Positions 23,825 to 32,857 of a stretch of 64,000 nt of DNA are shown piece after piece. How positions within the stretch are numbered: the first letter of the stretch is position 1; each line of letters starts with the position of its first letter. The stretch covers positions 1 to 64,000 of the forward strand of contig MAEX01000001.1 of assembly GCA_002013415.1 (NCBI GenBank), in the 5' to 3' direction. Position numbers and translations under genes: made by a program. The stretch comes from Mycobacterium sp. D16Q14 (GTDB taxonomy: Bacteria > Actinomycetota > Actinomycetes > Mycobacteriales > Mycobacteriaceae). The notes below the pieces were generated by a model, which saw only the letters and a program-made list of their open reading frames with translations, did not search any database and was not told the origin of the DNA.

Positions 23825-24528
23825 CCGTCGCCGCGCAAGTCCAGTAGCGCCACCCTGGCCGTCTCGACCTTCCCCGGATCGAGCGCGCGCTGCGGGTCGA
23901 TGATGACACCCTTCGACCGCAGGAACACATCGACCGAGACCCACAATGTCTCGGCCAGGCGTTCGCCGGCGGTCTCGTCAGGTGCGGAACCCCGAGCTAC
24001 TCGCCATAGCGCCGTCGTCGCCGCCGTGCCGATCAACGCGGCGGCCAGCTGATCCGCGCCGGCCGGATGTACGTTGACGCGCTCAAGAAACGACGAGATC
24101 ACCGCGGCGAGTTCGGCGATCACACCGTCGTCACGCAGAGCCGGGGCCTGCTTCCCGCGCACGCTCACCATCTGATGTTCGACGAGGAAGCGGGTCGATT
24201 GCGGGAACCGTTGCACCAGCTGAAGAAAGACAGACGCGGCGCGCTGCGCGGACTGTCGCGGCGGGATGCATATGTCGACGGCCGCGGTCAACTGGTGCCG
24301 TACTCCCGCCACCATGGCCTGTGCCACCGAGTCGAAGAGATCATTGCGGTCTTCAAAATGCCGGTACAGCTTGGGTTTAGCGGAGTGCGCCACGCGCACG
24401 ACATCCTCCACCGTGGCCGACGGGCCGTTTCTCTCGATCGCGACCACTGCCGCAGCGACAAATTTCCGGCGCACTCGCACCTTGTGCTGCACCCAGCGTT
24501 CACGCCGGGCATCACCGTGACCTGACAT
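23821..24528 (-). CDS. TetR-family regulator of the divergent oxygenase gene
   Basis: 235 residues with an N-terminal HTH (ATVEDVVRVAHSAKPKLYRHFEDRNDLFD) at about 38-66 and a helical ligand domain. It is divergent from the diiron oxygenase gene; the 80 bp between them hold a perfect palindrome that overlaps the likely promoters. This arrangement predicts that it represses both itself and the oxygenase until a ligand is bound. Ligand unknown. The pair lies between cmrA and the HerA-like ATPase, which are neighbours in M. tuberculosis. Confidence 0.88.
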   Translation of the reverse strand: MSGHGDARRERWVQHKVRVRRKFVAAAVVAIERNGPSATVEDVVRVAHSAKPKLYRHFEDRNDLFDSVAQAMVAGVRHQLTAAVDICIPPRQSAQRAASVFLQLVQRFPQSTRFLVEHQMVSVRGKQAPALRDDGVIAELAAVISSFLERVNVHPAGADQLAAALIGTAATTALWRVARGSAPDETAGERLAETLWVSVDVFLRSKGVIIDPQRALDPGKVETARVALLDLRGDG

Positions 24529-24545
24529 GCCATTGACGCTACTCT

Positions 24546-24560
24546 AAGTACCCGGTACTT
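24546..24560. promoter_or_regulatory. Palindromic TetR operator candidate
   Basis: AAGTACC-C-GGTACTT is an exact 15 bp palindrome centred between the divergent TetR and oxygenase genes, 18 bp from the TetR start and 49 bp from the oxygenase start. A further half-site AGTACC lies at 24564-24569. Confidence 0.65.
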
Positions 24561-24608
24561 TTCAGTACCATCTAAGAAGTTGGCGGACCGAACAGCGAGA
24601 GGCACGTC

Positions 24609-25559
24609 ATGTCACAAACGCCCATCGTCGAAGACGACTCACCCATCGAGCGCACGGCAGTACGGCTCCTGCGTTCATCGGTCGAGCGCTCCTATAACCC
24701 GGAGGTGGACGTCGATTGGGACGCGCCCGACGTTCCGGGCCTGCGCTATGTGCCCGACAAATACATCTCGCTGTACGGCACAAAGATCTTCGACCGGATG
24801 ACCGAGGACGAGAAGATTCGGCTCGGGCGCCTGGAGGCGTCAGCCCTGGCCAGCTGGGGCATTCTTGCCGAGAGCGCCCTGATGCACCCCATGCTCAAGC
24901 TGGCCTCAGTCAGTGATCCCCGCAGCGCCACAGCGCAATACGCGCTAACCGAGGTCGCCGACGAGTGCCGCCACTCGGTGATGTTCGGCCGCCAGATCAA
25001 CACACTGAGTGATCGCAGCTATGACCCGCCGATGATTGCCCGGGCCTTGGTGGGCATCACCGCCCTCGCCCCGCTGTCCGCGACGATCTTCTCGATGATG
25101 CTCATGGTCGAGGAAATACTGGACCGGCTACAGCGTCAGACCATGAACGACGAGACACTCCAGCCCCGCACCCGGGCGATCGCCAAAATCCACGTCGTGG
25201 AGGAGGCCCGACACATCAGCTACGCGCGCGTGGCGCTGAATCGTGCCGTCGCACGCACCGGCCGCGCCCGTATGGCCGTGGAGCGCTTGATCGTTGCCGC
25301 CGGTGCGGCAGTGGTGCCACTGGTCATGGTGCAACCGGCCGTGTATCGCGACGCCGGACTTCCGCCCATGCGCACCGCGTGGACGGCACTACGCAATCCG
25401 CACTATCACGCGAATCTGCGGTTCTTCGGCGAGCGCCTGGTCCGCGTCATGGATGAGGCCAACATGATCGAAGGGCGACTGGTGGAGCACCTCTGGCGGC
25501 GCTCCCGCATGCTGCCCAAAGATTTTGTCCCACAATCGAAACGAATCGAAGCAGACTAA
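24609..25559 (+). CDS. AurF-type diiron oxygenase
   Basis: A 316-residue helical protein with two carboxylate/His diiron motifs: EVADECRHSVMFG (E-x-x-x-H-like) at about 117-129 and VVEEARHISYARV at about 195-207, and a Glu in LMVEEILDR between them. AurF-family enzymes oxidise aryl amines or hydroxylate other substrates using a diiron centre. Expression is probably controlled by the divergent TetR. No redox partner or biosynthetic gene is adjacent, so the substrate is unknown. Confidence 0.82.
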   Translation: MSQTPIVEDDSPIERTAVRLLRSSVERSYNPEVDVDWDAPDVPGLRYVPDKYISLYGTKIFDRMTEDEKIRLGRLEASALASWGILAESALMHPMLKLASVSDPRSATAQYALTEVADECRHSVMFGRQINTLSDRSYDPPMIARALVGITALAPLSATIFSMMLMVEEILDRLQRQTMNDETLQPRTRAIAKIHVVEEARHISYARVALNRAVARTGRARMAVERLIVAAGAAVVPLVMVQPAVYRDAGLPPMRTAWTALRNPHYHANLRFFGERLVRVMDEANMIEGRLVEHLWRRSRMLPKDFVPQSKRIEAD

Positions 25560-25572
25560 CTGTCAGTGACGG

Positions 25573-25590
25573 CGCCGGCCGGTGCCGGCG
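25573..25590. terminator. GC-rich hairpin between convergent genes
   Basis: CGCCGGC and GCCGGCG pair in a 7 bp stem around CGGT in the 37 bp between the oxygenase stop and the HerA-like ATPase stop. It is short and has no U tract; convergent position is the main support. Confidence 0.4.
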
Positions 25591-25596
25591 GCGCGG

Positions 25597-27135
25597 CTAC
25601 TTGCCCTTTGATCTCATATTGCGGATGAGCTCCCTGCCCAGCGCGTTGAGGAAGCTCTGAAAACTCCGGTTACTGAGCAGACGCTGCCACCAGCGCGGCT
25701 TTTCGGGCGCGGGCTTGGCACCCTTCTTCGCCGGAGCCTGGTCAGCAGGAATCTGGTCGGCCGGGGCCTGCTGCGCCGCTCTCTCTTGCAGGATCTCGTA
25801 GGCGGATCGTGAATCGACCGTCTGCCCGTACTTGGATTGCAACGGGCTCGCCGCAGCCGCGGCCTTGATCGCGTCGTCGCCTATGGCCCCCATCAGCGAG
25901 CGCGGAGCGCGCAGCCGGGTCCACGCGACCGGGGTGGGCGCACCCACCTCGGACAGCACGGTCACGATCGCCTCACCGATACCGAGCGAGGTCAGGGCCT
26001 TCTCGAGGTCGTACACACCGGTCTTGGGGTAGGTGCGCACCGTCTTGGTTAGCGCCTTCTGATCGTCGGGGGTGAACGCGCGCAACGCGTGCTGGATTCG
26101 CGCACCCAGCTGCGAGAGCACGTCGTTGGGGATATCGGTGGGCAACTGGGTGCAGAAGAAGACACCGACACCCTTGGAACGGATGAGCTTGACCGTCTGC
26201 TCCACCTGCTCCAAGAACGCCTTGGATGCGTCGGTGAACAGCAGGTGCGCCTCATCGAAAATGAAGACGAGCTTGGGCTTGTCGACATCACCGACCTCAG
26301 GCAGGACGGTGAACAGGTCGGCCAGGATCCACATCAGGAACGTGGAGAACAACGCCGGGCGCGCAGCCTGGGTGCCCAGCTCCAGCAGCGTGATGATGCC
26401 CCGGCCGTCTGCGGTGCGCATCAGGTCGGCCGGCTCGATCTCGGGTTCCCCGAAGAACGTATCGCCGCCGTCGGCCTCCAGATTCACCAAGGCGCGCAGG
26501 ATGACACCGGCGGTCGCGGCGGACACCCCACCGATCGACTTCAGATCCGCCTTGCCCTCATCACTGGCCAAGTAGGTGATGACCGAACGCAGATCCTTCA
26601 GATCCAGCAGCGGCAGCCCCTGCTGATCAGCCCAGTGGAAGATCAGGCCCAGCGTTGATTCCTGGGTAGCGTTGAGCCCCAACACCTTCGACAGCAGGAT
26701 GGGGCCGAAGCTGTGAATGGTGGCACGGATCGGAACTCCCATACCCGTCGTCCCGAGCGACATGAATTCCGCCGGGAACCCCGAGGGCGCCCAGTCGTCG
26801 CCGGTATCCTTGGCGCGGGCGGCGGTCTTGTCGTTCGCCTCGCCGGGCTTGGAGATGCCCGAGAGGTCGCCCTTGACATCAGCCATGACTACGGGAACTC
26901 CGGCGGCGCTGAGCTGCTCGGCGATCACCTGCAGCGTCTTCGTCTTACCCGTGCCGGTGGCACCGGCGATCAGCCCGTGACGGTTCAGGGTCGCCAACGG
27001 AATGCGGATCCGCGCGGCAGGGTCGACGGTACCGTCGACGATGACAGACCCCAGTTCAAGTGCTTGACCCGCGGTGGCATATCCAGCGGCGATCTGCTGT
27101 GCGGGGGTGGTTCCCGCGGTGGTCGGCTCGGCCAT
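25597..27135 (-). CDS. HerA-like / DUF853 ATPase
   Basis: A 512-residue ATPase with Walker A AGATGTGKTKT at about 58-68, MADVKGDLSGI just after, Walker B PKLVFIFDEAHLLF near 295-305, and sensor region GVGVFFCTQLPTDIP. The last 100 residues are an Ala/Pro/Lys linker and a basic tail. This is the YjgR/DUF853 branch of HerA-type ATPases (Rv2510c position); its function is not settled. It sits between cmrA and orn as in M. tuberculosis. Confidence 0.88.
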   Translation of the reverse strand: MAEPTTAGTTPAQQIAAGYATAGQALELGSVIVDGTVDPAARIRIPLATLNRHGLIAGATGTGKTKTLQVIAEQLSAAGVPVVMADVKGDLSGISKPGEANDKTAARAKDTGDDWAPSGFPAEFMSLGTTGMGVPIRATIHSFGPILLSKVLGLNATQESTLGLIFHWADQQGLPLLDLKDLRSVITYLASDEGKADLKSIGGVSAATAGVILRALVNLEADGGDTFFGEPEIEPADLMRTADGRGIITLLELGTQAARPALFSTFLMWILADLFTVLPEVGDVDKPKLVFIFDEAHLLFTDASKAFLEQVEQTVKLIRSKGVGVFFCTQLPTDIPNDVLSQLGARIQHALRAFTPDDQKALTKTVRTYPKTGVYDLEKALTSLGIGEAIVTVLSEVGAPTPVAWTRLRAPRSLMGAIGDDAIKAAAAASPLQSKYGQTVDSRSAYEILQERAAQQAPADQIPADQAPAKKGAKPAPEKPRWWQRLLSNRSFQSFLNALGRELIRNMRSKGK

Positions 27136-27255
27136 GGCAACGACCCTATCGGCTCATCGCCGAGATGACATCTGTGCACACGAAACACGAAACACCCCGT
27201 TCGTGGATGTCCTCTCGGCGTCACCGGTAGCTCCGACCGCTACTGTGGTCAGACT

Positions 27256-27882
27256 GTGAGTGCTCCACGCGAAGAACTGGTCTGGATCGACTGCGAGATG
27301 ACGGGGCTCGACCTCGGCTCGGACAAACTGATTGAGATCGCCGCCCTTGTCACCGACGGCGATCTCAATATCCTCGGCGAGGGCATCGACCTCGTCATTC
27401 ACGCCGATGACGCGGCCCTGGCCGCGATGCCTCCGGTGGTCAAGGACATGCATGCCAAGTCCGGGCTCACCAATGAGGTCCGCAAGTCGACGGTCACCCT
27501 GGAAGAGGCCGAGGCGCTGGTGCTCGACTACATCCGCCAGCACGTGTCCTCGGCCAAGGTCGCTCCCCTGGCCGGGAACTCCATTGCCACCGACCGCGGA
27601 TTCATCGCGCGGGATATGCCGCAGCTCGACGACTTCCTGCACTACCGGATGATCGACGTCAGCTCCATCAAGGAGCTCTGCCGCCGCTGGTACCCGCGGA
27701 TCTACTTCGGCCAGCCCGACAAGGGATTGGCCCACCGGGCCCTCGCCGACATCAAGGAGTCGATCCGCGAGCTGCGCTACTACCGGCGCGCGGCGTTCGT
27801 TCCAGACCCCGGGCCCTCTACCAGTGACCTTGTCGCGATCGTGGCGAACCTGGATAACGCTCCGGATACCGATTCGGCCTAA
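27256..27882 (+). CDS. orn: Oligoribonuclease Orn
   Basis: A 208-residue DEDDh 3'-5' exonuclease. Acidic residues are in [11 protein letters not shown] (Asp12, Glu14), [11 protein letters not shown], and the [11 protein letters not shown] box with His and Asp. Orn removes the last di- to pentanucleotides in RNA decay, including pGpG from c-di-GMP turnover. The GTG start at 27256 is divergent from the ATPase gene. tRNA-His follows 47 bp downstream. Confidence 0.97.
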   Translation: MSAPREELVWIDCEMTGLDLGSDKLIEIAALVTDGDLNILGEGIDLVIHADDAALAAMPPVVKDMHAKSGLTNEVRKSTVTLEEAEALVLDYIRQHVSSAKVAPLAGNSIATDRGFIARDMPQLDDFLHYRMIDVSSIKELCRRWYPRIYFGQPDKGLAHRALADIKESIRELRYYRRAAFVPDPGPSTSDLVAIVANLDNAPDTDSA

Positions 27883-27929
27883 GACGCCCTCACCGGTTAA
27901 GATCGTTCACGCCGCTTCGCGCGGCAATG

Positions 27930-28005
27930 GTGGCTGTAGTTCAGTTGGTAGAGCACCAGGTTGTGATCCTGGCTGTCGCGGGTTCGAGTCCCGTCAGCCA
28001 CCCCA
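27930..28005 (+). tRNA. hisT: tRNA-His (GTG)
   Basis: The acceptor arms GTGGCTG (27930-27936) and CAGCCAC (27995-28001) pair exactly. The anticodon GTG is at 27963-27965 in the TTGTGAT loop, with a T-arm of GGTTCGAGTCC. A G at 27929 can serve as the extra G-1 of tRNA-His opposite C73, and CCA is encoded at 28003-28005. A hairpin follows at 28019. It marks the left border of an accessory island. Confidence 0.97.
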
Positions 28006-28018
28006 CCAAGAACCATCG

Positions 28019-28044
28019 CCCCACCCGCTATTACGCGGGTGGGG
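28019..28044 (+). terminator. Hairpin after tRNA-His
   Basis: CCCCACCCGC and GCGGGTGGGG are exact complements (10 bp) around a TATTAC loop, 14 bp past the tRNA CCA. No U tract. Probably terminates the tRNA transcript. Confidence 0.7.
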
Positions 28045-28534
28045 CGATGTTGTTCACGGGGTCCATGCAATAGCGGTGCGATATGGGGGTTCGTGAACGG
28101 CGTGGCTGATCGACTTCTGGCACTGGTGGACGACCGCTCGCGTCGTCGCTGCCGCTGCCGCCGGAGTCGGAGTCGGAGTCGGAGTCGGAGGGGACCATGG
28201 CGCTGGTAACCGGCTCGACGGCAATCCGGACCCTGCGGCACAACCGCAACGCCACGCAGCGGTCAACACGGCCGATGATGACTGCGACGCTGCGGCCATC
28301 GGGAGAAAACAGCGCTGCGTTGACGGTGACCGCAGCGTGATCCCGTTCGTTCGCCACCGGTACTCGAAACCGGTCGGAGTGTGGACGCCGGGATACACAG
28401 CGCGGAACGAGTTCTACGTGCTCAGCGATGAGCGCGATGAAGCCGGACTTCACCACCAACGTGGAGGTCCGGTCGAACTGCTCGGCGACCTGATGCCTGA
28501 TCTCTTCCTCGAAGTCGTCCGAGAACGATGCCAT
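28031..28534 (-). CDS. Hypothetical protein with a Ser-Asp repeat tail
   Basis: 167 residues if real. The first 115 (MASFSDDFEEEIRHQVAEQF, then VNAALFSPDGRSVAVIIGRVD) look coding, and the C-terminus is a SDSDSDSDSGGSGSDD run made by a hexamer repeat, followed by low-quality sequence. The stop lies inside the tRNA-His terminator, so the original 3' end may be lost. No family recognised. It is the first gene of the island. Confidence 0.4.
   Translation of the reverse strand: MASFSDDFEEEIRHQVAEQFDRTSTLVVKSGFIALIAEHVELVPRCVSRRPHSDRFRVPVANERDHAAVTVNAALFSPDGRSVAVIIGRVDRCVALRLCRRVRIAVEPVTSAMVPSDSDSDSDSGGSGSDDASGRPPVPEVDQPRRSRTPISHRYCMDPVNNIAPPA
28163..28190. repeat. Hexanucleotide tandem repeat (GGAGTC)
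   Basis: Four perfect GGAGTC units plus a partial fifth. In the minus-strand gene here they encode alternating Asp-Ser. Such a tract can change copy number by slippage without shifting the frame, since the unit is six bases. Confidence 0.8.
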
Positions 28535-28805
28535 CTGGCACAGCCATAGCGGTGCCTGCCATGCAACCGCTGATGCAACGAGTCATGCAATACCGTCGTT
28601 GCATCGGGGCGGTACGTCGGTGTACCCAGATGCCCACAGGATCCCATTCATGGTGGAACTAATAGGGCTCCGAACGTCAGGTTCAACCCAACCGACCAAG
28701 GGCGGCACTGCGCAGGCTCGCGGAGGACGGGAAGGACCGGCTGTACAAAGTCGGCGTGACAGCTCCTGACCTCTGCGCATACCGCCGCGCACAGTCGGGA
28801 CAGCA
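28535..28805. other. Island stretch without a clear gene
   Basis: 270 bp. Near the right end the plus strand encodes LAEDGKDRLYKVGVT and PDLCAYRRAQSGQH, then TAA at about 28807, which reads like the C-terminus of a real protein, but no start or upstream domain is visible. Probably gene remnants. Confidence 0.3.
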
Positions 28806-29108
28806 TTAATGACCACAGGCGACGGAATATGTCGAGAGGAGCCGAACTCCCCAACTAGCGTTGGGCCGCGAGCCTATATATTTCCCACACGCCTGCTTGC
28901 AACTGTCAAAGTTGTTCCTCGCAGTAGCCAAACATTTCTTTGTTGTCTCGACATCAGTTTGAGGATAGTTACATAATTGCACTTCTTGGCGGTTCTTATC
29001 AGCACAGACTTGGAGGCAACCATTCTTCGAGACGGAGTCACCTCCGCTGCATGCCATGCCTGAAAAACCTAGGAGTGCGATCGCCACGACCGCCACGAAT
29101 TGCTTCAT
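28806..29108 (-). CDS. Small exported Cys-rich protein
   Basis: 100 residues from ATG 29108 (MKQFVAVVAIALLGFSGMAC), chosen because it starts a signal peptide. The Cys in SGMAC could be a lipobox Cys, but Met at -2 is not standard. The next 60 residues carry five Cys (NGCLQVCADK, VQLCNYPQ, KKCLATARN, DSCKQACGKY), suggesting disulfides. The last 25 residues are less convincing. No family recognised; AT-richer than the core genes around the island. Confidence 0.55.
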   Translation of the reverse strand: MKQFVAVVAIALLGFSGMACSGGDSVSKNGCLQVCADKNRQEVQLCNYPQTDVETTKKCLATARNNFDSCKQACGKYIGSRPNASWGVRLLSTYSVACGH

Positions 29109-29189
29109 GTTCACATTCCTTTCGATTCGGCTATCTGCCATGACAGATATCGCGCTCGCAAGATTTGTATCGCAATTGCCGCAGGCCGG

Positions 29190-29542
29190 TCACTGATACT
29201 CATATGTGGCACGTACGCTGACAGACCAACCTTTGTTCTGATCTTTTTGTATGAATGAGCCGACTAAGAAAAGCGTTTCATTTGCATTCGCCGGAATGTT
29301 TCTTGATACTAGACCGCCGATAACATTATCACGCACCTCTACTTCACCCTTGACGTAGATGGGTACACTAATGGAGCTGTCGACGTAAAAGTCGGCACCG
29401 TAATCATAGCCTTCCGAATCTGTTCGACTTTGGTGATATAGCCTAATACTCTCCACCGCACTCGCTTCAGGAGAACTGAAGCCGCCTAAGGCGAGCAGAA
29501 TAGCAAAGAGAAGTGCGTTGCCTTGAGCGCGATTTTCTTCAT
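29190..29542 (-). pseudogene. Exported protein gene frameshifted in its signal peptide
   Basis: An ATG at 29542 with a strong AAGGAG site starts MKKIALK but stops after about 18 codons. The next frame gives the rest of a good signal peptide (NALLFAILLALGGFSSPEASA) and a mature protein of about 90 residues (RLYHQSRTDSEGYDYGADFY, VPIYVKGEVEVRDNVIGGLV, WSVSVRATYEYQ). One indel near 29520 separates the two. An in-frame ATG further upstream (MSPGISAARSW) could rescue expression but lacks a ribosome site and gives a poor leader. Function unknown. Confidence 0.6.
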
Positions 29543-30000
29543 GTCGCCAACTCCTTGCCGCTGAGATGCCCGGTGACATCAAGCCAAAGACTGAATGCTC
29601 ACGTACACGAGTGCCGAAAGTCCCCTTAAGTAGCAGCGAACGGCCTTTCGTCACCGTGTAGGCAGCCAGAATTTTCTCGTGTTTGCATATCGATAAAGGT
29701 CGTTCAATATTGCTCGGCGCACTGACCAATTAGCCTCAATATCTGGACATTTCTTAAGAAGCATTTAGTTCTGCATCGAATCTGTGCATAGAGGGGCCGA
29801 AAGACCCTTGTACTGATCATCTGGGCAGCGAAGGCTGGTCGAAGATTGAAGTATGTGATGACGCGGAAGGCGATCCCGGGCTGCCCAAATCGGCACGATC
29901 GGCTTTTAACGCCGAGACAAACGGCGACGATCGACCGCCGTCCGCGTGACGACATCCAGCAAACCGAATATCTGGACTTTACCTATATGGAGAACGTATC

Positions 30001-30486
30001 ATGACCGAATCATCGGACAAGCCAGGAGCCGTTCCCAGACGGCTGGAAGAACCGCCGCATTACCCGGGCGCCACTCCGCAGGAAATTTCTTTAAAGAACG
30101 GCTTGGGCGTGGCGTCGCTGATAATTGCGGCGACCGCATTGGCGTCAGCCTTATCAGTGTTCGTGTCGACGACGGTCTGGTGGGTTTCCGGCGGCGAGAT
30201 CCTACGTATCGTTGCGCGCTGTTCGGTTTTCGGCGGCGTAATCCTCGGCATCGTCGCGGTGGTGATCGGGTTTGCCGCGAGCGGCCGCGTCAAACGCGGC
30301 GAAGCTAATAACGGCCGATTTGCGATTATGGGGATCGTGCTGGGGTGTGTTGCGATCTTCCTCCTCCTGGCATTCATTGCGTGGGAGACCGTAGGCACTA
30401 CGTCTTTCGATCATGTACGACTCACTAGATCCGCTTTGCCGACGACCACCGCTGCCGTAGCCATACAGGGCACATCGCCTAGATAA
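30001..30486 (+). CDS. Small membrane protein, DUF4190-like
   Basis: 161 residues with a Pro-rich cytoplasmic N-terminus and three membrane helices (ASLIIAATALASALSVFV, GVILGIVAVVIGFAASG, IMGIVLGCVAIFLLLAFI). The order and the Gly-rich loops resemble DUF4190 proteins. A GGAGAA site precedes ATG 30001. It is followed by an exported protein gene after 33 bp, probably one transcript. Function unknown. Confidence 0.68.
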   Translation: MTESSDKPGAVPRRLEEPPHYPGATPQEISLKNGLGVASLIIAATALASALSVFVSTTVWWVSGGEILRIVARCSVFGGVILGIVAVVIGFAASGRVKRGEANNGRFAIMGIVLGCVAIFLLLAFIAWETVGTTSFDHVRLTRSALPTTTAAVAIQGTSPR

Positions 30487-30519
30487 CAATCGCGCTACGT
30501 CAAAGGTAGGGAGTCAGAC

Positions 30520-31122
30520 ATGTGGTTCTTCAGCTGGTCTAACCTAGTGCGCGTATGGGGAGTCATCACCGTCGCAGCCCTTGGCGTATCCCTCATGCCG
30601 TTGGCGGCGCAGGCAGACGTGTTTGGTCGATTGTTTTATGAAATCGTCGTGACCACACCCGGCACGAAGAGCCAGGGCTGGCACGGCGTGCTCTACGATG
30701 GAAGTGGCAAGCCGATCGAGTCTGTGCCCGGACAAGCGGTGACCATGCCCGTGGGCCAATTCGTCAGCGAGATTGGTGAATTCGTCAACGTAGCCTGCAA
30801 CGCGCCCTGGGACGCTTGCGGCATGATCCGCACCGACATGGCTGAATCGATGAAGACCCATCAAGCGAACGTCATCATGGATTCAAATCCTTGGCTCTAT
30901 CGCGTATATGTGGAAGCCGAAGGCACCGAAAATGAGCTGTGGACGGGCATCCTGTTACATGGCGGGATAGGTATCGCGCCAGCCATCAAACCGATCGACA
31001 CACCGATGGGCCAGTTCCACTCCGGCGACACGGCAGCCACGAGTTGGCCGCGCGAGGGTTGGTTTCCGGTGAGCTGGCGCGCATACGCTGCCGATGTCGC
31101 TGCCGCACCGCCCCGTGGCTGA
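30520..31122 (+). CDS. Secreted hypothetical protein
   Basis: A 200-residue exported protein with a signal peptide (VWGVITVAALGVSLMPLAAQ, cleavage near AQA-D). The mature part is beta-rich, with LFYEIVVTTPGTKSQGWHGV and LYRVYVEAEGTENELWTGIL forming two related halves, so it may be an internal duplication. Two Cys occur at NVACNAPWDACG. No family recognised. Good codon use and a GGGAG site before ATG 30520. Confidence 0.65.
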   Translation: MWFFSWSNLVRVWGVITVAALGVSLMPLAAQADVFGRLFYEIVVTTPGTKSQGWHGVLYDGSGKPIESVPGQAVTMPVGQFVSEIGEFVNVACNAPWDACGMIRTDMAESMKTHQANVIMDSNPWLYRVYVEAEGTENELWTGILLHGGIGIAPAIKPIDTPMGQFHSGDTAATSWPREGWFPVSWRAYAADVAAAPPRG

Positions 31123-31493
31123 CCACAACGCTCGCGGATCAGACCTCGGAGCAGCCGCGAGCTTCCTGATCCCAAGGGCCTGACAGATACGTTTCCAGAG
31201 TCTCGCCAGCTATCCATAGGCTGGATGGCTCCAGTGGTTTAAGTGCCGTGGTGGCGTCAATGTGGATCATCGTGTCGGGTGGATCCGCCGCACGGGTATG
31301 TCGGATCAAGCTGTCACCTATTCGTACAGCAAACCAATTTCAACGACATGCCCCGCATCCACAGTGGCATATCGAGGTTTGGAGCCGTCCTCTTTCCGCT
31401 CAAGATCATCTTCTACCGCTAAGCCCCGGGCGGTGACTTTCGGCTCTGTATCGGCGGATTGGCTGTAGAGATAATTATCCCGGCGCCTCAGCC
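31123..31493. other. Gap with no recognisable gene
   Basis: 370 bp after the secreted protein gene. Short open frames on both strands have no motifs and poor codon use. Likely decayed sequence. Confidence 0.45.
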
Positions 31494-31784
31494 GTGAGGA
31501 GTCTATCTGCCATCGAAGATATGGATAGTAATGCCATGGTTCGCAGTAGGATTCAGTCGAAGGAACTGAACGTAGGCCTCATGACTCAGGAATTTCTGAA
31601 GTCGGAATATATCGACCACACATACGCAGGTTGGCCAATCGACCAACGTCTCGAAGGTTTCCTCCGCCATCGCAATATTGCCAAGACATCTTACGATGGC
31701 GACGTCCATAACGTGATTTTAGATTGCATCATGGCACATATTGGTAAGCAGTCTCACGGATCATTTGGTGGCGACGGATACTGA
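31494..31784 (+). CDS. Hypothetical protein (uncertain)
   Basis: 96 residues, soluble, with a mixed helical pattern (MTQEFLKSEYIDHTYAGWPI, LEGFLRHRNIAKTS). No clear ribosome site at ATG-like start 31494; ATG 31521 or 31533 are alternatives. AT-rich for this genome. No family recognised; could be a fragment. Confidence 0.35.
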   Translation: MRSLSAIEDMDSNAMVRSRIQSKELNVGLMTQEFLKSEYIDHTYAGWPIDQRLEGFLRHRNIAKTSYDGDVHNVILDCIMAHIGKQSHGSFGGDGY

Positions 31785-31889
31785 AACTGTTTGTCACACA
31801 ATAGAAGTCTGGCGGGGATTGCGTTCGTATCAATACAGGACATAGCCATACGCCCGTGAACGCGAGCGATAACTAGGAAGGTCACTCAT

Positions 31890-32114
31890 ATGAAAGAAGT
31901 TGATCTGGCGCAGATGCGTCATGAAGCATTGGATCGGGTGAGACACTGCGAGAAGTTTGAGCAGCGCACCGTGTACGACAATCTGGACCCGGCGCACCGC
32001 GACTACCTCGCCTGGTGCCAGCGACTCGCCCAGGTGGAGGCTCTCGTCACAATCAGCGGGGAGCTCGCGCAGATACGTGAGCACATGGAAAAAATAGGCC
32101 TCAACCAAGACTGA
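31890..32114 (+). CDS. Small helical hypothetical protein
   Basis: 74 residues, almost entirely amphipathic helix (VDLAQMRHEALDRVRHCEKF, AQVEALVTISGELAQIREHM), no membrane segment. ATG 31890 follows an AGGAAGG site by 7 bp, which supports a real gene. One Cys in each half. No family recognised. Confidence 0.6.
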   Translation: MKEVDLAQMRHEALDRVRHCEKFEQRTVYDNLDPAHRDYLAWCQRLAQVEALVTISGELAQIREHMEKIGLNQD

Positions 32115-32237
32115 TAGTCGATCGCCCGGACTAGTCAGGCGCTGATATCACCGAACGGACCCCGGACCCATCGCATCTGGTACTACCCTGCAAACGACTC
32201 AACCTTTCGCTTCCACATCCACCACCGGGGAGTCATC

Positions 32238-32651
32238 ATGTCAATCGCGCTGTCAACCGTTCTGCGCACATCTTTTGCCGATGCCGTCGCTCGAACCCGG
32301 GATGCCTTGGCGCAACAGGGCTTCGGAGTGCTTACTGAGATTGATATGAAAGCCACACTCAAGGCGAAGTTGAACGAAGACATGGAGGACTACCTCATTC
32401 TCGGCGCCTGCAGCCCACCCCTGGCCCACCGCGCGGTAAACGCGGACCGTCAGATCGGCTTACTGTTGCCGTGCAACGTCATCGTGCGGTCCGACCCGGA
32501 TGACGATATGTCCGTCATCGTCGAGGCTATGAACCCGCAGATACTGGCCGAGGTTACCGGCGAACGCGCTTTACGAGATATCGCGGACGAAGTTACGAAG
32601 AAAATGCAGGCCGCCATCGATTCACTGCACATCACAGCACCACCTCACTGA
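32238..32651 (+). CDS. DUF302 family protein
   Basis: A 137-residue soluble protein covering a whole DUF302 domain: FADAVARTRDALAQQGFGVL, then the conserved YLILGACSPPLAHRAV loop and LLLPCNVIVR strand. DUF302 proteins form small alpha-beta dimers of unknown function, sometimes near metal or redox genes. The Cys in GAC and LLPC are typical for the family. Preceded by GGGGAG before ATG 32238. Confidence 0.85.
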   Translation: MSIALSTVLRTSFADAVARTRDALAQQGFGVLTEIDMKATLKAKLNEDMEDYLILGACSPPLAHRAVNADRQIGLLLPCNVIVRSDPDDDMSVIVEAMNPQILAEVTGERALRDIADEVTKKMQAAIDSLHITAPPH

Positions 32652-32857
32652 CCTGATTCGGTACGTGGGCATCTGCCGAACGTACGCAAAGCTCCGGTAT
32701 GAAATCCGGCTCCTCACTGTCACAGCGAATTAGGGCGTCACATGAGAGCCGGTGACTTTCGGGGCTGTTGAAGGTCTGATTGACTCTTTGACCTGCCCTG
32801 CGGATCGGTTACCCCGGCTGGTGTGAGGATCGGGCCTTTTCTGAAAGGCTTTCGATC

